From Candidatus Sulfopaludibacter sp. SbA3 (GTDB lineage: Bacteria > Acidobacteriota > Terriglobia > Bryobacterales > Bryobacteraceae): DNA of 60,147 nt. Below, piece by piece: positions 48,323 to 57,004 of this stretch (positions within the stretch are counted from its first letter, which is position 1; every line of letters begins with the position of its first letter). A program made the position numbers and the translations under genes. Where the stretch lies: the NCBI GenBank assembly GCA_945861625.1, contig CAMAVI010000013.1:1-60147 (forward strand). Direction: 5' to 3'. A model generated the notes under the pieces. It searched no databases. It was not told the origin of the DNA and saw only the letters and a program-made list of their open reading frames with translations.

Positions 48323-48527
48323 CCACTCGCTCGCACTCGTCCTCGATCGATTGGATCATCTGCCTGGCGGATGCGGCATCGAGAGTACCCGCAAACTGGC
48401 GCAGGGCCGCGCCGTTTTCACCCTTTACGTTGGCTATGTCAAGGGAGGTCACGAAACGCAACACCTGCTCCTGCCCTTCCGGCGGCAGTTTATCGACTCG
48501 ACTCGCGATTTCCTGGCGGATATCCAT
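48306..48527 (-). CDS. VapB-like antitoxin
   Basis: A 73-residue acidic protein (MDIRQEIASRVDKLPPEGQE at the start) upstream of and overlapping the VapC-like toxin. Order and size are those of an antitoxin, with the C-terminal half (SARQMIQSIEDECERV) likely to cover the toxin. The DNA-binding class is not clear. The frame is open upstream to 48590, but 48527 is the more natural start. It remains intact although its toxin carries a stop. Confidence 0.6.
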   Translation of the reverse strand: MDIRQEIASRVDKLPPEGQEQVLRFVTSLDIANVKGENGAALRQFAGTLDAASARQMIQSIEDECERVDASTW

Positions 48528-48621
48528 CTGAGGCGTCCCTCTACGTCTAGAATATACTCCATCAAACTGAAATACTGCTTCCGGTCGCACGGCGCATCCG
48601 GAATCAACCTGAGCAGACGAC

Positions 48622-49626
48622 TTACGGTGTCAGCCGGAATGTGGCGATTAAGAACTCTCTCACCGCCTTAAATGTTGCCGTCGCCGCAGGCTCGTTGTAG
48701 GCGACATGCGTCCCGCGCTCGATACAAGGGTCTTTATTAATGTCGTATGGCATGCCTGTCTTGCGATTCAGGATCACGCCACTTTCGCCTTCGATGAGTT
48801 TGCAGTTGCGGGAACTCGTCGCGCGGGGGAACAGCAGAGGCTCACTCTCCCCTTTCCGGGAAGCGTTGTCGTACGTGTGATGAGCGCCAGGAAATTCGGC
48901 CAGAGCGATGTCTACGCCTGCGCTTTTCAGACGCTGAACGTATTCGCGGCATGGGCCGACCGGCACCCAGTCGTCGGCGATCCCATGAAAGAGGCGGATC
49001 GGCTTGCCGGTAACCTTGCCGTCATCGCGATATGTTGTATTGCAGGGCGTATAGAGTCCGATGTGCGCGGCGAATTGAACATTGGGAGGAGCGAACGCCT
49101 TTCGGAAACGCTCGTTACTCGAATACAACGCGGCGACACCACCCTTGGAGAATCCCATTACGGCGATCCGATTCGAGTCGATCCGCGGGTGTTGGGCCAG
49201 CATTCCCAAGGCACGGTAGGCGTCCACAATCATCGCGGCGTGGTCCAGTTGCGATTGATCTTCTATGGTGTTGACGATCCCGCGCCCCGAGAAACTGTCG
49301 AGCAGAAACGCGGCAACGACGATGTCGTTCAACTCCCGCGCCCACTGTTCGACGGCAGTATTCATGCCTCCCGAACCATGGACCAGGACGACAGCCGGCA
49401 ATCGGCCGGGCTTCGCCGGAAGGCGCAACTCTCCGGCGATAACCGCCGGCTTTCCGTTCTGATCCCCGAGTAGAACCTGCTGCGTGGTCAGTGTCACGGT
49501 CCGCACGGGATGGATTTCCGGACGCACCTGAGCGCGGACTTCACCAACGGTGAGAGCGCAAGCGAGACTTACGATGGCGGCCACGGTTTTCGGGCGCTTA
49601 ACCGCTCGTCTACGGACTGGCGTCAA
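48622..49626 (-). CDS. Exported alpha/beta hydrolase (dienelactone hydrolase-like)
   Basis: About 334 residues. A signal peptide with a twin-Arg-containing basic start is followed by a hydrophobic stretch ending VRAQ. The hydrolase fold shows the oxyanion loop VHGSGG, the nucleophile elbow GFSKGG and the catalytic His in GAHHTYDN, with an Asp in FHGIADDW. This is the layout of dienelactone hydrolase family proteins. AGGAGG lies 4 nt before a TTG at 49626, which is preferred over the TTG at 49644. Substrate unknown. Confidence 0.8.
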   Translation of the reverse strand: MTPVRRRAVKRPKTVAAIVSLACALTVGEVRAQVRPEIHPVRTVTLTTQQVLLGDQNGKPAVIAGELRLPAKPGRLPAVVLVHGSGGMNTAVEQWARELNDIVVAAFLLDSFSGRGIVNTIEDQSQLDHAAMIVDAYRALGMLAQHPRIDSNRIAVMGFSKGGVAALYSSNERFRKAFAPPNVQFAAHIGLYTPCNTTYRDDGKVTGKPIRLFHGIADDWVPVGPCREYVQRLKSAGVDIALAEFPGAHHTYDNASRKGESEPLLFPRATSSRNCKLIEGESGVILNRKTGMPYDINKDPCIERGTHVAYNEPAATATFKAVREFLIATFRLTP

Positions 49627-49841
49627 TGTGCCTCCTCTTTGCAATGCCCATCGTTAGTGCCCCATGAGCGATGGAGTCAAGTGTAGCCGATCGGGAAGCA
49701 AATCCGTTCCGCGTCTCAACGGCGCGTGCGGTGCGCAATCGATGACCGCGTGAGGGCAACTCACCCCGTCCGCCGCTACGAGATGGCCATCGAGAACCGG
49801 AGCCTATTGCGTCCCTGTTCGCATTATGCGATCATTGGGCC

Positions 49842-50138
49842 GTGAACGTGATCAGCTCGGCGGCCCTCAAGAGGTTTGCGGCTCTTCACGCGGACGCAGC
49901 GGACGAATTGTCGCGATGGAACAGAACCGCCCGGAATGTGGTTTGGCGGGATTTGCATGACGTTCGCCAGCACTTTCCGGATGCCGACCAGTACAAGTCA
50001 ATTTTGATTTTCAACATCCGGCACAACTACTACCGGCTGATTGTGAAGGTGGATTATAGGGCCAAGCTGCTCATGGTCAAAGAATTCCTTACTCACAAGG
50101 AATACACGAGAGGAGGCTGGAAGAAATGGGCGCATTAG
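49842..50138 (+). CDS. higB: HigB-family mRNA interferase toxin
   Basis: A 98-residue RelE-fold toxin. The family features are NVISSAALKRFAALH, a Trp-Arg-rich middle (ARNVVWRDLHDV), FNIRHNYYRLIVKVDY and the C-terminal FLTHKEYTRGGWKKW. HigB toxins cut mRNA on the ribosome. The start is GTG. It precedes and overlaps the antitoxin by 13 bp, the toxin-first order that is characteristic of HigBA. Confidence 0.88.
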   Translation: MNVISSAALKRFAALHADAADELSRWNRTARNVVWRDLHDVRQHFPDADQYKSILIFNIRHNYYRLIVKVDYRAKLLMVKEFLTHKEYTRGGWKKWAH

Positions 50139-50530
50139 TCATCGACAACAAGAAGTACGCCCGCATATTGGCGAAAGCCTTGCCACGAGTCATCACGACG
50201 CGTGCCGAGCATGAGCGGATGCTGGCCGAAGTTGAACATTTGATGGACAAGGGCGAACACAGGACCCCGGAAGAAGACGCCGCCCTCGATCTCATGGTGC
50301 GCCTGATCCAGGATTATGAGGGCAAGCATCATTCGCTGCCTAATCCGAGTCCGCGGGAGATGCTGGCGTATCTCATGGAACAGCGGGGCTTGAAACAGGC
50401 CGATCTGCTCCCCATTTTCAATTCGCGCGGATACATCTCCGACGTGATTCACGGGAAACGTGGCATTAGCCTGCCGCACGCCAGGCAGCTCGCCGATTTC
50501 TTCAAGGTCTCGATCGAGCTATTTATTTAG
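50126..50530 (+). CDS. higA: HigA-family antitoxin
   Basis: A 134-residue protein with an XRE-type HTH near the C-terminus (about 85-130: YLMEQRGLKQADLLPIF and SDVIHGKRGISL). The helical N-terminus should cover HigB. The pair likely represses its own promoter upstream of 49842. Preceded by GGAGG within higB. Confidence 0.88.
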   Translation: MGALVIDNKKYARILAKALPRVITTRAEHERMLAEVEHLMDKGEHRTPEEDAALDLMVRLIQDYEGKHHSLPNPSPREMLAYLMEQRGLKQADLLPIFNSRGYISDVIHGKRGISLPHARQLADFFKVSIELFI

Positions 50531-50538
50531 CACTTCGT

Positions 50539-51312
50539 CTACTTCAGCAATTCCTTGATCTGCGCCACCGCGTACTGGATCTTGTAATTGATAAAGATTT
50601 CGCCCATGGCGGGCGTGGCCTTGGTCTGGTCGCCGCGCACTCCGAACTTAAAGTCGTCGACGATCAGCTTGTCCGGGCGGATCCACTTATGGTCCTTATC
50701 GACAAACATCACCTCGGAAGTGTCATCCGTGCCCGCGTGATTGTCAATGGGGAGGTCGTGCTCGGGCAGGTACTTCTTCATCGCTTCTTTCTCTTTGAAG
50801 TACAGGTCTGGAATATAGAGCACGCGAATACCCTTCGGCTTGTAGGTGCTGTCGAGTTCCAGCGCCACGCGCTTCAACGCCTCCTGGCCTCCGCCGCCGT
50901 GATCGCTCATCAGTAGGATGTTCTTGAAGCCGGCGGCCATCGCGCTGAGGGCGACATCGCGCGCGATGAGGCCGAAAGCTTGCTCGGAGACGTGGATGGT
51001 GCCGGGGAATGCCATGAAGCCGCTCTTCACCACCGGGTCGTTAGTCGGCGCGAAAGGCATGGTGGGATACACCAGCGCGTTGCCGAGTTGTTCGGCGATC
51101 CTCTGAGCCGTGTAGTGCGCGATGAAGATGTGCTTGCCCAGCGCCACGCCGGGTCCGTTCTCCTCAACACTTGCGGCATAGTAGATGGCCGAGGTCTTGC
51201 CCGCGGCAATTGCGTCGCGGACTTCGGTCCAGGTCATGTCCTCGATCAGCAGCGACTTCGACTGGCCGAAGAGCGCGGCCGGAAGCATGAGCAGAGCCAA
51301 GTAGCGTTTCAT
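50539..51312 (-). CDS. Exported creatininase-family protein
   Basis: A 257-residue protein with a short signal peptide (residues 1-16, ending ALFGQ). The creatininase-like amidohydrolase fold is suggested by SVEENGPGVALGKH, LLMSDHGGGGQEAL and DNHAGTDDTSEVMF, where His, Asp and Glu would bind metal. Creatininase relatives also include mycofactocin and riboflavin-pathway amidases, so the substrate is open. The ATG at 51312 directly starts the signal peptide. Confidence 0.75.
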   Translation of the reverse strand: MKRYLALLMLPAALFGQSKSLLIEDMTWTEVRDAIAAGKTSAIYYAASVEENGPGVALGKHIFIAHYTAQRIAEQLGNALVYPTMPFAPTNDPVVKSGFMAFPGTIHVSEQAFGLIARDVALSAMAAGFKNILLMSDHGGGGQEALKRVALELDSTYKPKGIRVLYIPDLYFKEKEAMKKYLPEHDLPIDNHAGTDDTSEVMFVDKDHKWIRPDKLIVDDFKFGVRGDQTKATPAMGEIFINYKIQYAVAQIKELLK

Positions 51313-51380
51313 AGGGAAAGCATATCGCATGGAAGCGGCGAGGGCAGGCTTGGCATCGCGCAAACCGCAGTCATATACTA

Positions 51381-52439
51381 ATGCCTATGCGAAACATCAC
51401 TGTCCTCGCAATCCTGTGCGCCGCGCTGTCCCGGCCGCTGGCGGCTCAGTGGCTCAACTATAAAAACCCCGGCATGCCGCGCACGGCCGACGGCAATGTG
51501 GATCTGAAAGCCCCCGTGCCGCGCACAGCCGACGGCAAGCCCGACTTCACTGGCCTATGGAACCGCATCTCGGCCAAGTACGATGCCAACGTCGCCGCTG
51601 ACCTGAAGCCCGAGGACATCCAACCCTGGGCGCGTGCGCTGGTCAAGGAACGCATGGAGAACCTGGGCCGCGACCATATGTTCATTAAGTGCCTGCCCGT
51701 GGGCCCTGAGTACTCGGTTGCGCAGCGCTATATGAAATTGGTGCAGACACCGGCGCTGATCGTGATTCTGGAGGAGGACCTGATCTACCGTCAGATCTAC
51801 ATGGATGGCCGCCCCCTGGAGAAAAATCCGCAGCCGGCCTGGATGGGCTACTCGGTGGGGCACTGGGAAGGCGACACGCTCGTCGTCGATAGCGCCGGGT
51901 TCAACGACCAGACTTGGCTCGATACGCAGGGGCACCCGCACACCGAGGCGCTGAAAATGCGCGAGCGCATCCGCCGCCCGGATTTCGGGCATCTGATGAA
52001 CGAGATCACGTTCGAAGATGCGGCGATTTACGCCAAGCCATGGACGGTGAAGATAGAGTCGCTGCTGGCGCCGGACACGCAGTTGATCGAAAATGTTTGC
52101 CTGGAAAACAGCAAGCTGGAGCACTTCGTGGGCAAGGCGTCGGACGACCTGAAGAACGAAAAGAAGGTCCCGCCCGCAATCCTGGCGAGCTACGTGGGCA
52201 CTTACGTGGAGCAGCCGAAGTACTGGCGCACGGCGGCTCGCGTGGTCGAGTTCAGCGTCGAGGATGGCGCGCTCCATGCCGATCTCGACGGCCGCGGCAA
52301 GGTGCGCTTGAGCGCCGTATCCGATACCAACTTCATCGGCATCCAGGGCGGCGTCGACTTCGTCGCCAAAGGAGCGGGCCAGCCGCCCGACATGTTCATC
52401 CGCCACGTGTCGGGGAATTACCGGTTCGCTCGAAAGTAG
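51381..52439 (+). CDS. Acidobacterial-type secreted protein of unknown function
   Basis: A 352-residue protein with a signal peptide (residues 1 to about 22, ending LAAQW). It has repeated PRTADGK/N blocks near the N-terminus, then GLWNRISAKYD, and GYSVGHWEGDTLVVDSAGFND in the middle. This GHWEGDTLVVxTxGFxD block is common in a paralogous family in Acidobacteriota with no defined role. An ATG two codons in (51387) is an alternative start. Confidence 0.65.
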   Translation: MPMRNITVLAILCAALSRPLAAQWLNYKNPGMPRTADGNVDLKAPVPRTADGKPDFTGLWNRISAKYDANVAADLKPEDIQPWARALVKERMENLGRDHMFIKCLPVGPEYSVAQRYMKLVQTPALIVILEEDLIYRQIYMDGRPLEKNPQPAWMGYSVGHWEGDTLVVDSAGFNDQTWLDTQGHPHTEALKMRERIRRPDFGHLMNEITFEDAAIYAKPWTVKIESLLAPDTQLIENVCLENSKLEHFVGKASDDLKNEKKVPPAILASYVGTYVEQPKYWRTAARVVEFSVEDGALHADLDGRGKVRLSAVSDTNFIGIQGGVDFVAKGAGQPPDMFIRHVSGNYRFARK

Positions 52440-52445
52440 CGTACT

Positions 52446-53399
52446 TCAGCGCTTCGGGCGGTGAATCTCAATTTTCTCGCCGATCTCGATCGTCATCAAA
52501 TCTTCGGCGAGTTCCAGCGGACCTGAGTAGGTTTTTCGCGCTTCCGCGACAATCGCGGGACTACCGCCGTGCGAATAGACGGCCAGACGCGGCATGGCAC
52601 GGTTGAATACCGTGGACGTTTCCTCCGGCAATGTATGCAGCTGCCGGACGGCCTTCTCCTGCCGCGCGCGCTCCTGTTCCGACTGTTTCGAATTGGGTGG
52701 TGGAAGCTGCTCGGTTTCATGAATTAACACATCGACTCCCTGGGAGTGCCGGATCAGATTTTCGGAAAAACGCGTGTCGCCGGACATGACTACGGAACGC
52801 CCCGCGTAATCCACCCGATAGCCGAATGCCGGCTTGATGGGCCCGTGATCCACCAAGAACGCGGTTACCTTCACGCCGTTGTCTTCGTAAATCGTTCCCT
52901 CCTGAATATCCGTGCTGGAACTGCGCATGCCGTCTTTACTCAGTTGGGCATTGAACTCGGAGCGAACGCGAAGATCGAACTCGAAGGTCTTCATCATGAA
53001 ATCCATCATGCTCTTGGTGCCCGCCGGCCCCCACACTTGCAGAGGACCTTTCCGCCCTTGCGAAAAACCGACCATGAGCAGGTCGGGAATGGAGAGAATG
53101 TGGTCGGAATGAAGATGGGTGACGAACAGTTTATCGATGGTGCGCAGCGGGACTCCGTACTCGGTCAGGCGTTGCGCGAAGCCGCGGCCGCAATCGAAGA
53201 CCAGTTTGTCGCCGCCCGCAGTTTCCACCAGAATACTGGCGCCGAAACGCCGAAGATCCACCTGGGGCCCTCTCGCGGAGCCAAGAATCGTGACCTTGAG
53301 CGGCGGGCCTCCCTCTGGAGCTGTCGTGACGATCGGGCCTTGTCCGTTGAGCGAGGCGCCGGCGAGCAGCAAAACCACGGCAAGAGTATTCTTATTCAT
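52446..53399 (-). CDS. Exported metallo-beta-lactamase-fold hydrolase
   Basis: A 317-residue protein with a signal peptide (residues 1 to about 20). The metal motif HLHSDH is at 95-100, and further ligands lie in FLVDHGP, VMSGDTRFS and VYSHGGS. The order resembles the RNase Z/arylsulfatase-like branch of the fold. Export rules out tRNA processing; a sulfatase, phosphodiesterase or lactonase role is more likely. Convergent with the preceding secreted protein gene. Confidence 0.8.
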   Translation of the reverse strand: MNKNTLAVVLLLAGASLNGQGPIVTTAPEGGPPLKVTILGSARGPQVDLRRFGASILVETAGGDKLVFDCGRGFAQRLTEYGVPLRTIDKLFVTHLHSDHILSIPDLLMVGFSQGRKGPLQVWGPAGTKSMMDFMMKTFEFDLRVRSEFNAQLSKDGMRSSSTDIQEGTIYEDNGVKVTAFLVDHGPIKPAFGYRVDYAGRSVVMSGDTRFSENLIRHSQGVDVLIHETEQLPPPNSKQSEQERARQEKAVRQLHTLPEETSTVFNRAMPRLAVYSHGGSPAIVAEARKTYSGPLELAEDLMTIEIGEKIEIHRPKR

Positions 53400-53500
53400 G
53401 TCGGTTTCCGGATTCGTACTACACGTCGAAAGTTTACCATCCGCGGCGCGGGACGGAGTCGACGATGAGATCTAGCAGGGTCCGGAGGATTTTCGTTTTT

Positions 53501-53578
53501 TGGGGCGGCTGATGGGATTTGAACCCACGACATCCAGAATCACAATCTGGCGCTACTACCAACTGAGCTACAGCCGCC
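53501..53578 (-). tRNA. tRNA-His (anticodon GTG)
   Basis: The minus strand reads from G-1 at 53578. The anticodon loop TTGTGAT gives GTG, decoding His. The extra 5' G pairs with C73, a feature of histidine tRNAs. The T-arm GGTTCAAATCC and an encoded CCA (53503-53501) are present. Confidence 0.95.
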
Positions 53579-53607
53579 ACACGAGGAAGGCAGACTTCAT
53601 TTTACCA

Positions 53608-54891
53608 TCAGTTCTCTGGCGTGCCGGCTTCAGGGCTGAAGGTAAACGTTAACGTCGTCTGGCTCGGCACCGTCTTCTTGCCTTGCTTGGCGGGCCGGAA
53701 ACGGAAGCGGTGGGCGGCTTTGAGCGCCTCCGCGGTGAGAGTATCGATGGTGAGACTATCGGCGCCGTCACCCCGCACGGAAGACACTTGCGCAGTGGTA
53801 ACTTTGCCGTTGCGGTCGATATTCACATTCACATCCACCAGCGCTTCGGAGGTAAGCAGAGGCCGCAGGCCGGCGGGAACATCCAATGGAATTTGTTGGG
53901 CAAGCTCGGCGTTCCGCTTCTCCAAATCGGGAACGCTCAACGCGGCCTGATTGGCGGCAACGGAAGAGGCTGGCGCGGCAGTTGCAGGGGAAATGGGCGG
54001 CAGAGATACGACCATCGCCTTCACCGGTACAGGCTTTGTGTACCACCACAGCGACCCCGCAAGGAGAGCGGCGGCAGCGAATGCCAAGCCGATTCCCCAC
54101 CCTAGCCATGAATTCCAGGCCTGCGGGGGATTCGCTGGGGACACCGCGGATTCGGGAGCAGGCAACGCCAATGGCTGTGGCGCCTGGGTCCAATAGGTCT
54201 CCATCGCCGCCAGCATTTTGACGAATTTCTCCTCGGCGTCGGGGCTGTTTTCCAGGGTTTGGATCTTGCGCGTTTGCGATTGCAACTCGCCTTCCAGTTG
54301 CGCTATGCGCCGGGAAAGAGTGGATTCGACCTCGCGAATCCACTTGGCCGGGTCGCTGGCCAGAGCCTCGCGCTCGCGGCGGTCCTTGAATAGGCGCCGC
54401 CCGCCCACGCTGCCGGTCATCACGGCCAGGGCGGATTCCGGCTCGCCGACGTTGGCCGCCTTTGCCAGCATCTGAATTTCATCGGCAAAGCGCAGGGCGT
54501 CGCGGCGCGAAAGGCAGCGCCACTCGGAGGGCTCGGCTTCGTCGTCGTATTGGTAAAGTCCGAAACCCACCAGTTCGTCCTCGCCGATGAAGTCGGCGAT
54601 GCGCGTGAATTGCGCGATGGTCTCGCTGCGCAGCGAAGTGGAGCCGCTGAACGCGGAGCCGAACGCGCGGATCTGTTCAGGCGTGGCGGGGCCGTCGAAC
54701 TCGGCGGTAAAGTTGAGCGCCTCGGGATCGAAGTTGGAGGCGTGCCACTCGCCGCGGGTGGCATCGATGGTGACGTCTTCGGCAAGCAGTTGGAGGAATT
54801 TGTAGGTCTCCTCCACCACGCTCAGCATCTCCTGAATGGGAACTCCGGCCTTGCGGCGGTTGAGTTCCACGCGTACGCGCAAACGGTTCAT
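53608..54891 (-). CDS. Membrane protein with TonB-like C-terminal domain
   Basis: A 427-residue protein. The N-terminal cytoplasmic part (about 1-255) is unlike any family recalled and includes a coiled coil at about 185-215 (LSRRIAQLEGELQSQTRKIQ). One transmembrane helix is at about 268-288. The periplasmic part is Pro/Ala-rich and ends in a TonB-C-like fold: LVDVNVNIDRNGKVTTAQV, then AALKAAHRFRFRPAKQ-like and LTFTF. The TonB-like end suggests contact with an outer-membrane or envelope protein. Last of three overlapping genes. Confidence 0.6.
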   Translation of the reverse strand: MNRLRVRVELNRRKAGVPIQEMLSVVEETYKFLQLLAEDVTIDATRGEWHASNFDPEALNFTAEFDGPATPEQIRAFGSAFSGSTSLRSETIAQFTRIADFIGEDELVGFGLYQYDDEAEPSEWRCLSRRDALRFADEIQMLAKAANVGEPESALAVMTGSVGGRRLFKDRREREALASDPAKWIREVESTLSRRIAQLEGELQSQTRKIQTLENSPDAEEKFVKMLAAMETYWTQAPQPLALPAPESAVSPANPPQAWNSWLGWGIGLAFAAAALLAGSLWWYTKPVPVKAMVVSLPPISPATAAPASSVAANQAALSVPDLEKRNAELAQQIPLDVPAGLRPLLTSEALVDVNVNIDRNGKVTTAQVSSVRGDGADSLTIDTLTAEALKAAHRFRFRPAKQGKKTVPSQTTLTFTFSPEAGTPEN

Positions 54892-55682
54892 AAGGTTCCC
54901 CCGAGGTGCACCGCGAAGGCCGGTCCGGCGGCGCCGAACTGGGCCTGTTCTGTCGCGATGCGCAAATTGTGCCAGGCTTCCAAACACTCTGGCGCTAAGT
55001 CCAGCAGACGGCCGCAGTTGGTCATGGCGGCGTCATAATCTCCTTGTTCCAGTGCGGACGTGGCCAGCCCCCGCAGAGCCACTTTTGAATGCGGCGACAG
55101 AGTCCGCAGACGCGCGGAAAGTTGTCCGGCGCGTTCCAGGTCACCCGCGTCCACGCTGAGCGCGATCCAGTTAGCAAGAGCTTCTTCCGAGTCCGGTTCC
55201 AGAGTGAGTACTTCCTCGTAGGCTCTGGCGGCTTCGCGCAACCGGCCGAGCAACTGCAAGGCGACGGCTTTTCCGAACAGGGCCTGAACGCCGCGAACTT
55301 GCTCGAAGTGCGCGAGCGCTTCCTGTGGACGGTTCATCTTGAGCTGGCAGGCGCCCAGGGCCAGGCGCGCTTCCGCGTGTGCGGGATCCAGTTGCAGGAC
55401 GCGCTCGAAGGTTCCCGCCGCCGCATCCCAGCGTTGGGCGCGCTCCAGGCACAGAGCCAGATTGAAGTGGGCGCGGACATCGTCCGGCCGCGTGATGGCA
55501 ACGGCGGAGAGGCTGAGTGCGGCGTCGGAGTACAGGCCAAGCGCAAATTCAACGGAGCCGCGCGCGGCGCACAAGCCGGCATGGAATTCCTCGGCGCCGG
55601 TGAGCGCTTCCAGGGCCTCCGCGAGCCGGCCCTCCGCGCGCAGAGACCGCGCTCTCTCCATGACCTGGGAGACGGCGGTCAT
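54888..55682 (-). CDS. TPR-repeat protein
   Basis: A 264-residue helical protein built of about six tetratricopeptide repeats (for example FNLALCLERAQRWDAAAGTFERVLQLDP and ALQLLGRLREAARAYEEVLTLEP, each split by the Ala/Gly/Pro pattern at TPR positions). No signal peptide or membrane segment. TPRs usually hold protein complexes together. ATGA overlaps at both ends join it to its neighbours. Confidence 0.8.
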   Translation of the reverse strand: MTAVSQVMERARSLRAEGRLAEALEALTGAEEFHAGLCAARGSVEFALGLYSDAALSLSAVAITRPDDVRAHFNLALCLERAQRWDAAAGTFERVLQLDPAHAEARLALGACQLKMNRPQEALAHFEQVRGVQALFGKAVALQLLGRLREAARAYEEVLTLEPDSEEALANWIALSVDAGDLERAGQLSARLRTLSPHSKVALRGLATSALEQGDYDAAMTNCGRLLDLAPECLEAWHNLRIATEQAQFGAAGPAFAVHLGGTL

Positions 55683-56287
55683 CGTACATCCCCTTTTCCG
55701 CGCACGGAGCGGGCAATCTTCGATAACAACAACTCACGCGCGGCGCGGCGGGCTTCCATTTCCGCCGGCGAAAGCGTGGGCTGCGCGCGAACGGGTTCGC
55801 GGCGGGCCACCACCGGGAGCGGCGAGGGCTCGGGAGGCGCCGGGCTTTCGAGTAGACGGCGCGGGCGCTTGCCAAACATCGACAGGGCCCGCGAAAACAG
55901 TGACTGCGTCTGGTAGTTCGAGAAAAGCGGGGGCGGCAACAGGCGCGGGTCGGGCGGAGGCGGCACGCCGTGCGGCGAGTCGCCCACGGGCGCGAAGGTC
56001 TTGTTCTGCGTGCGCACCATCCGCGGTACCACCATCTCCCAGCGGCCGTTGGCGCCTGACGAGGGAGGAGGGGAGACGCGCGGCGTCGTGACCAACTCCA
56101 ACAACTCGGATTCCAGGTGAATTTCCAGGGGACTCTTGCTTTTGGCAACGGCAGCTTCGTCGAGCGCCAGCGACGCGGTGAGAGAATTCCAAGTAATCGG
56201 AAAGGAGAAGCGGTGCGGCTGTTCGCCCGCAAGGCCTTGAAATTCCTCGTACTTGTGTGTCGCGTTGAGCATGCAAGACAATCCCAT
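55679..56287 (-). CDS. Proline-rich protein of unknown function
   Basis: A 202-residue protein with Pro-rich stretches in the middle (about 85-125 and 150-160) and a basic C-terminus ending RSVRGKGDVR. No signal peptide, domain or catalytic motif was recognised. It overlaps the TPR gene ATG and is the first gene of a coupled three-gene unit. Alternative start at 56272. An inverted repeat at 56327-56353 lies upstream. Confidence 0.5.
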   Translation of the reverse strand: MGLSCMLNATHKYEEFQGLAGEQPHRFSFPITWNSLTASLALDEAAVAKSKSPLEIHLESELLELVTTPRVSPPPSSGANGRWEMVVPRMVRTQNKTFAPVGDSPHGVPPPPDPRLLPPPLFSNYQTQSLFSRALSMFGKRPRRLLESPAPPEPSPLPVVARREPVRAQPTLSPAEMEARRAARELLLSKIARSVRGKGDVR

Positions 56288-56326
56288 ACCGTAACTAGAC
56301 GGGTATAGACAATCTAAGCATCGTCC

Positions 56327-56353
56327 TTAGTACGGGGAAGTTTAGGGTACTAA
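56327..56353. promoter_or_regulatory. Inverted repeat between divergent genes
   Basis: TTAGTAC (56327-56333) and GTACTAA (56347-56353), perfect 7-bp arms around 13 bp, in the region from which the TPR operon leaves leftward. Looks like an operator; no matching regulator is known. Confidence 0.35.
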
Positions 56354-56491
56354 ATTGATGTGGATACAGCGCTTAATACTTCAGGTCGGCATTCTTTAGG
56401 CGGGGACCAGGTTTCCGCATTCGATAGGGGGTGGCCAACGCACCCGGCTCCCACTGGACCGCCCGCGCTGCCTTTGCGATATGATCGTGCA

Positions 56492-56686
56492 ATGCCAACG
56501 CGGAAGCCCAAGGATCTGATCATAGTGGGAGCGATTATTGTCGTCCTGTCACTTGTGGACGCGTTCGCCATCTACTTCTATCTCAACAACACCATGTTCG
56601 CCGTTGTCTCATGCCTCGCGGGGATTTCAATAGGCACGCTGTTAATACGCAAAGGTTATTCGAGGCTGAAACCCGAAGAAAAATGA
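56492..56686 (+). CDS. Small membrane protein
   Basis: A 64-residue protein with two transmembrane helices (about 8-28 and 33-52) and a basic start and end. The frame is open upstream, but MPTRKPKDLIIVG at 56492 is the natural start. No family recognised. It lies upstream of the str operon promoter and is probably a separate unit. Confidence 0.5.
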   Translation: MPTRKPKDLIIVGAIIVVLSLVDAFAIYFYLNNTMFAVVSCLAGISIGTLLIRKGYSRLKPEEK

Positions 56687-56717
56687 CCCATGCTCAAATG
56701 GACCCACTACCCCCCAT

Positions 56718-56746
56718 TTGACAACCCTCGCCCCTCTCGTGCTATT
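56718..56746 (+). promoter_or_regulatory. Promoter of the str (rpsL-rpsG-fusA-tuf) operon
   Basis: TTGACA at 56718-56723 followed after about 18 bp by CTATTC near 56742-56747. A strong -35 with a moderate -10. It sets a leader of about 250 nt before rpsL. Confidence 0.5.
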
Positions 56747-56749
56747 CTC

Positions 56750-57004
56750 GTAAGGTATTTTGGCGAGTTGACCTTCTGCTCCCGTGCTACCACTCTCTGA
56801 ATGGAGAGTCCGGCCGGGGGCCGGCCCCGAGGCTCTGGCAGTTTCTACGCTGCCGTGAGTATGGGCTAGTCCGAAGTCTCTACCCTTCGCTGGTGTTTGC
56901 TGCAGGTTTTTCGGGAATGTGTGAGTGCGTGTCTGTGCCGGCATTTCCAAGCGTTGTTTAATTTTTTCTGGGTGTAGATTTTCTTTTCTGGAGAATACAA
57001 GTCC
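56750..57004 (+). other. Long structured leader of the str operon
   Basis: About 250 nt without a convincing gene. It contains a very GC-rich hairpin CCGGCC/GGCCGG (56810-56815 with 56819-56824) and a second hairpin GGCAG/CTGCC near 56837-56854. A 22-codon ORF at 56801-56869 is open but lacks a ribosome binding site. The leader could be a ribosomal-protein (S7 or S12) binding site, but no known motif was identified. Confidence 0.5.

Noticed and set aside
49765..49800. A 23-nt stretch near 49778 that matches the 3' end of the methyltransferase/MTHFR gene (about 47817-47839) with two mismatches, as if flanking a duplicated or inserted block.
   Set aside because: A match of this length in 60 kb of GC-rich coding DNA can occur by chance, and no longer homology surrounds it.
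56801..56869. 22-codon ORF in the rpsL leader.
   Set aside because: No Shine-Dalgarno, low-complexity Gly/Arg/Ser content from the GC-rich hairpin.
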